Of a stretch of DNA of 64,000 nucleotides, positions 63,771-64,000 are shown one piece after another; position 1 is the stretch's first letter, and each line of letters starts with the position of its first letter. Position numbers and translations under genes: made by a program. The DNA is from Lactonifactor longoviformis DSM 17459 (GTDB taxonomy: Bacteria; Bacillota; Clostridia; Lachnospirales; Lachnospiraceae), in assembly GCF_900129135.1 (NCBI RefSeq), contig NZ_FQVI01000019.1, positions 26,403 through 90,402 of the forward strand, read 5' to 3'. The notes under the pieces were generated by a model. It searched no databases. It was given only the letters and a program-made list of their open reading frames with translations, and was not told the origin of the DNA.

Positions 63771-64000
63771 ATGAACAATAATACCGAGAAATATTATACC
63801 GCAAAACAGGGAAGGCTGCCACTGTTTTTTTCGGATTGTCTGGATCTCTGTGATCCAGTATTAGTATTTGACAGAATCATGGAGGAGATTGGAATAGAAA
63901 GATATCTTAGGCCAGAGCCCTCACATAAACTGGGCCGGCCCGGATATAATCGGGTCAACATGCTAAAGACAGTCCTGTTCGGCTTTATGGACACTGGATA
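63771..64000 (+). CDS. IS1182-family transposase (N-terminal part)
   Basis: First 76 codons of a transposase, cut by the window end. The N-terminal DUF772-type domain is seen: LPLFFSDCLDLCDPVLVFDRIMEEIG, GRPGYNRVNMLKTVLFGFM (the GRPxYxxxxMLK motif). The catalytic DDE part is beyond the window. The ribosome site is weak, as usual for transposases. Confidence 0.8.
   Translation, partial: MNNNTEKYYTAKQGRLPLFFSDCLDLCDPVLVFDRIMEEIGIERYLRPEPSHKLGRPGYNRVNMLKTVLFGFMDTG

Larger units (their letters stand above)
63681..64000 (+). mobile_element. Insertion sequence, IS1182-like, left end (partial)
   Basis: Starts about 12 bp after the adhE stop, at GGGGCTGTGAAAAAAGTCCCG, which looks like a terminal inverted repeat. 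A hairpin and a transposase gene follow. The right end lies outside the window, so neither boundary nor target duplication could be checked. Confidence 0.5.

Noticed and set aside
1..64000. CRISPR arrays, rRNA, tRNA, prophage genes
   Set aside because: No direct-repeat array, conserved rRNA segment, cloverleaf or phage gene was noticed on either strand.

Overview
The window looks like chromosome of a gut-type anaerobic Clostridia, most likely Lachnospiraceae. This rests on an AdhE-type fermentation enzyme, ferredoxin-dependent 2-oxoacid oxidoreductase, YesM/YesN regulation, AGGAGG-type ribosome binding sites, sigma-A promoters (TTGACA-17-TATAAT) and a lysine riboswitch. It is an inference from gene content; no rRNA or tRNA gene was seen. 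Most genes lie on the minus strand.

Bases 1-6640: the start of a TRAP-type DctP binding lipoprotein, two URO-D-fold proteins, a small unknown protein, a radical SAM/SPASM-like enzyme, an MntP-like membrane protein and a TetR regulator. A palindromic motif (TGATATATCA or TAATATATCA) recurs five times in the intergenic DNA upstream of the first three genes. Bases 6759-10362: an OmpR regulator, histidine kinase and lipoprotein operon. Bases 10455-18268: an ABC sugar importer (ATPase, permease, binding protein), a YesM/YesN two-component system and a URO-D-like protein in one operon. Bases 18684-30216: an eleven-gene operon with a VOC protein, two SDRs, two zinc dehydrogenases, a second ABC sugar importer, a split transketolase and an aldehyde dehydrogenase, with no kinase, isomerase or aldolase. 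It ends at a perfect 28-bp inverted repeat.

Bases 30407-41311: a LysR regulator divergent from a cluster with a UGSC-family protein, an FAD oxidoreductase, an aldehyde dehydrogenase, two URO-D-like proteins, an iron alcohol dehydrogenase and a UbiD decarboxylase. This is the best candidate for an undescribed catabolic pathway. In all there are five URO-D-like proteins; three carry the HxCG zinc motif of corrinoid-linked methyltransferases, but no corrinoid protein is encoded here.

Bases 41397-48274 are housekeeping: secA, hpf, a eukaryote-type hisA, a small lipoprotein, and dapA-dapB behind a lysine riboswitch. Bases 48442-56954 form an organic-acid module: a TAXI-type TRAP importer, a CoA-transferase, a four-subunit 2-oxoacid:ferredoxin oxidoreductase and a PanE-like reductase. 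Bases 57277-60598 hold a BtuR/CobO-like protein, a tandem OB-fold SSB-like protein and typA.

Bases 61053-63668 carry adhE behind a promoter with Rex-like operators. The gene is cut by an in-frame TGA at a conserved Trp position, and an internal Shine-Dalgarno/ATG sits just downstream. An IS1182-type transposase gene begins directly after adhE and runs off the window.
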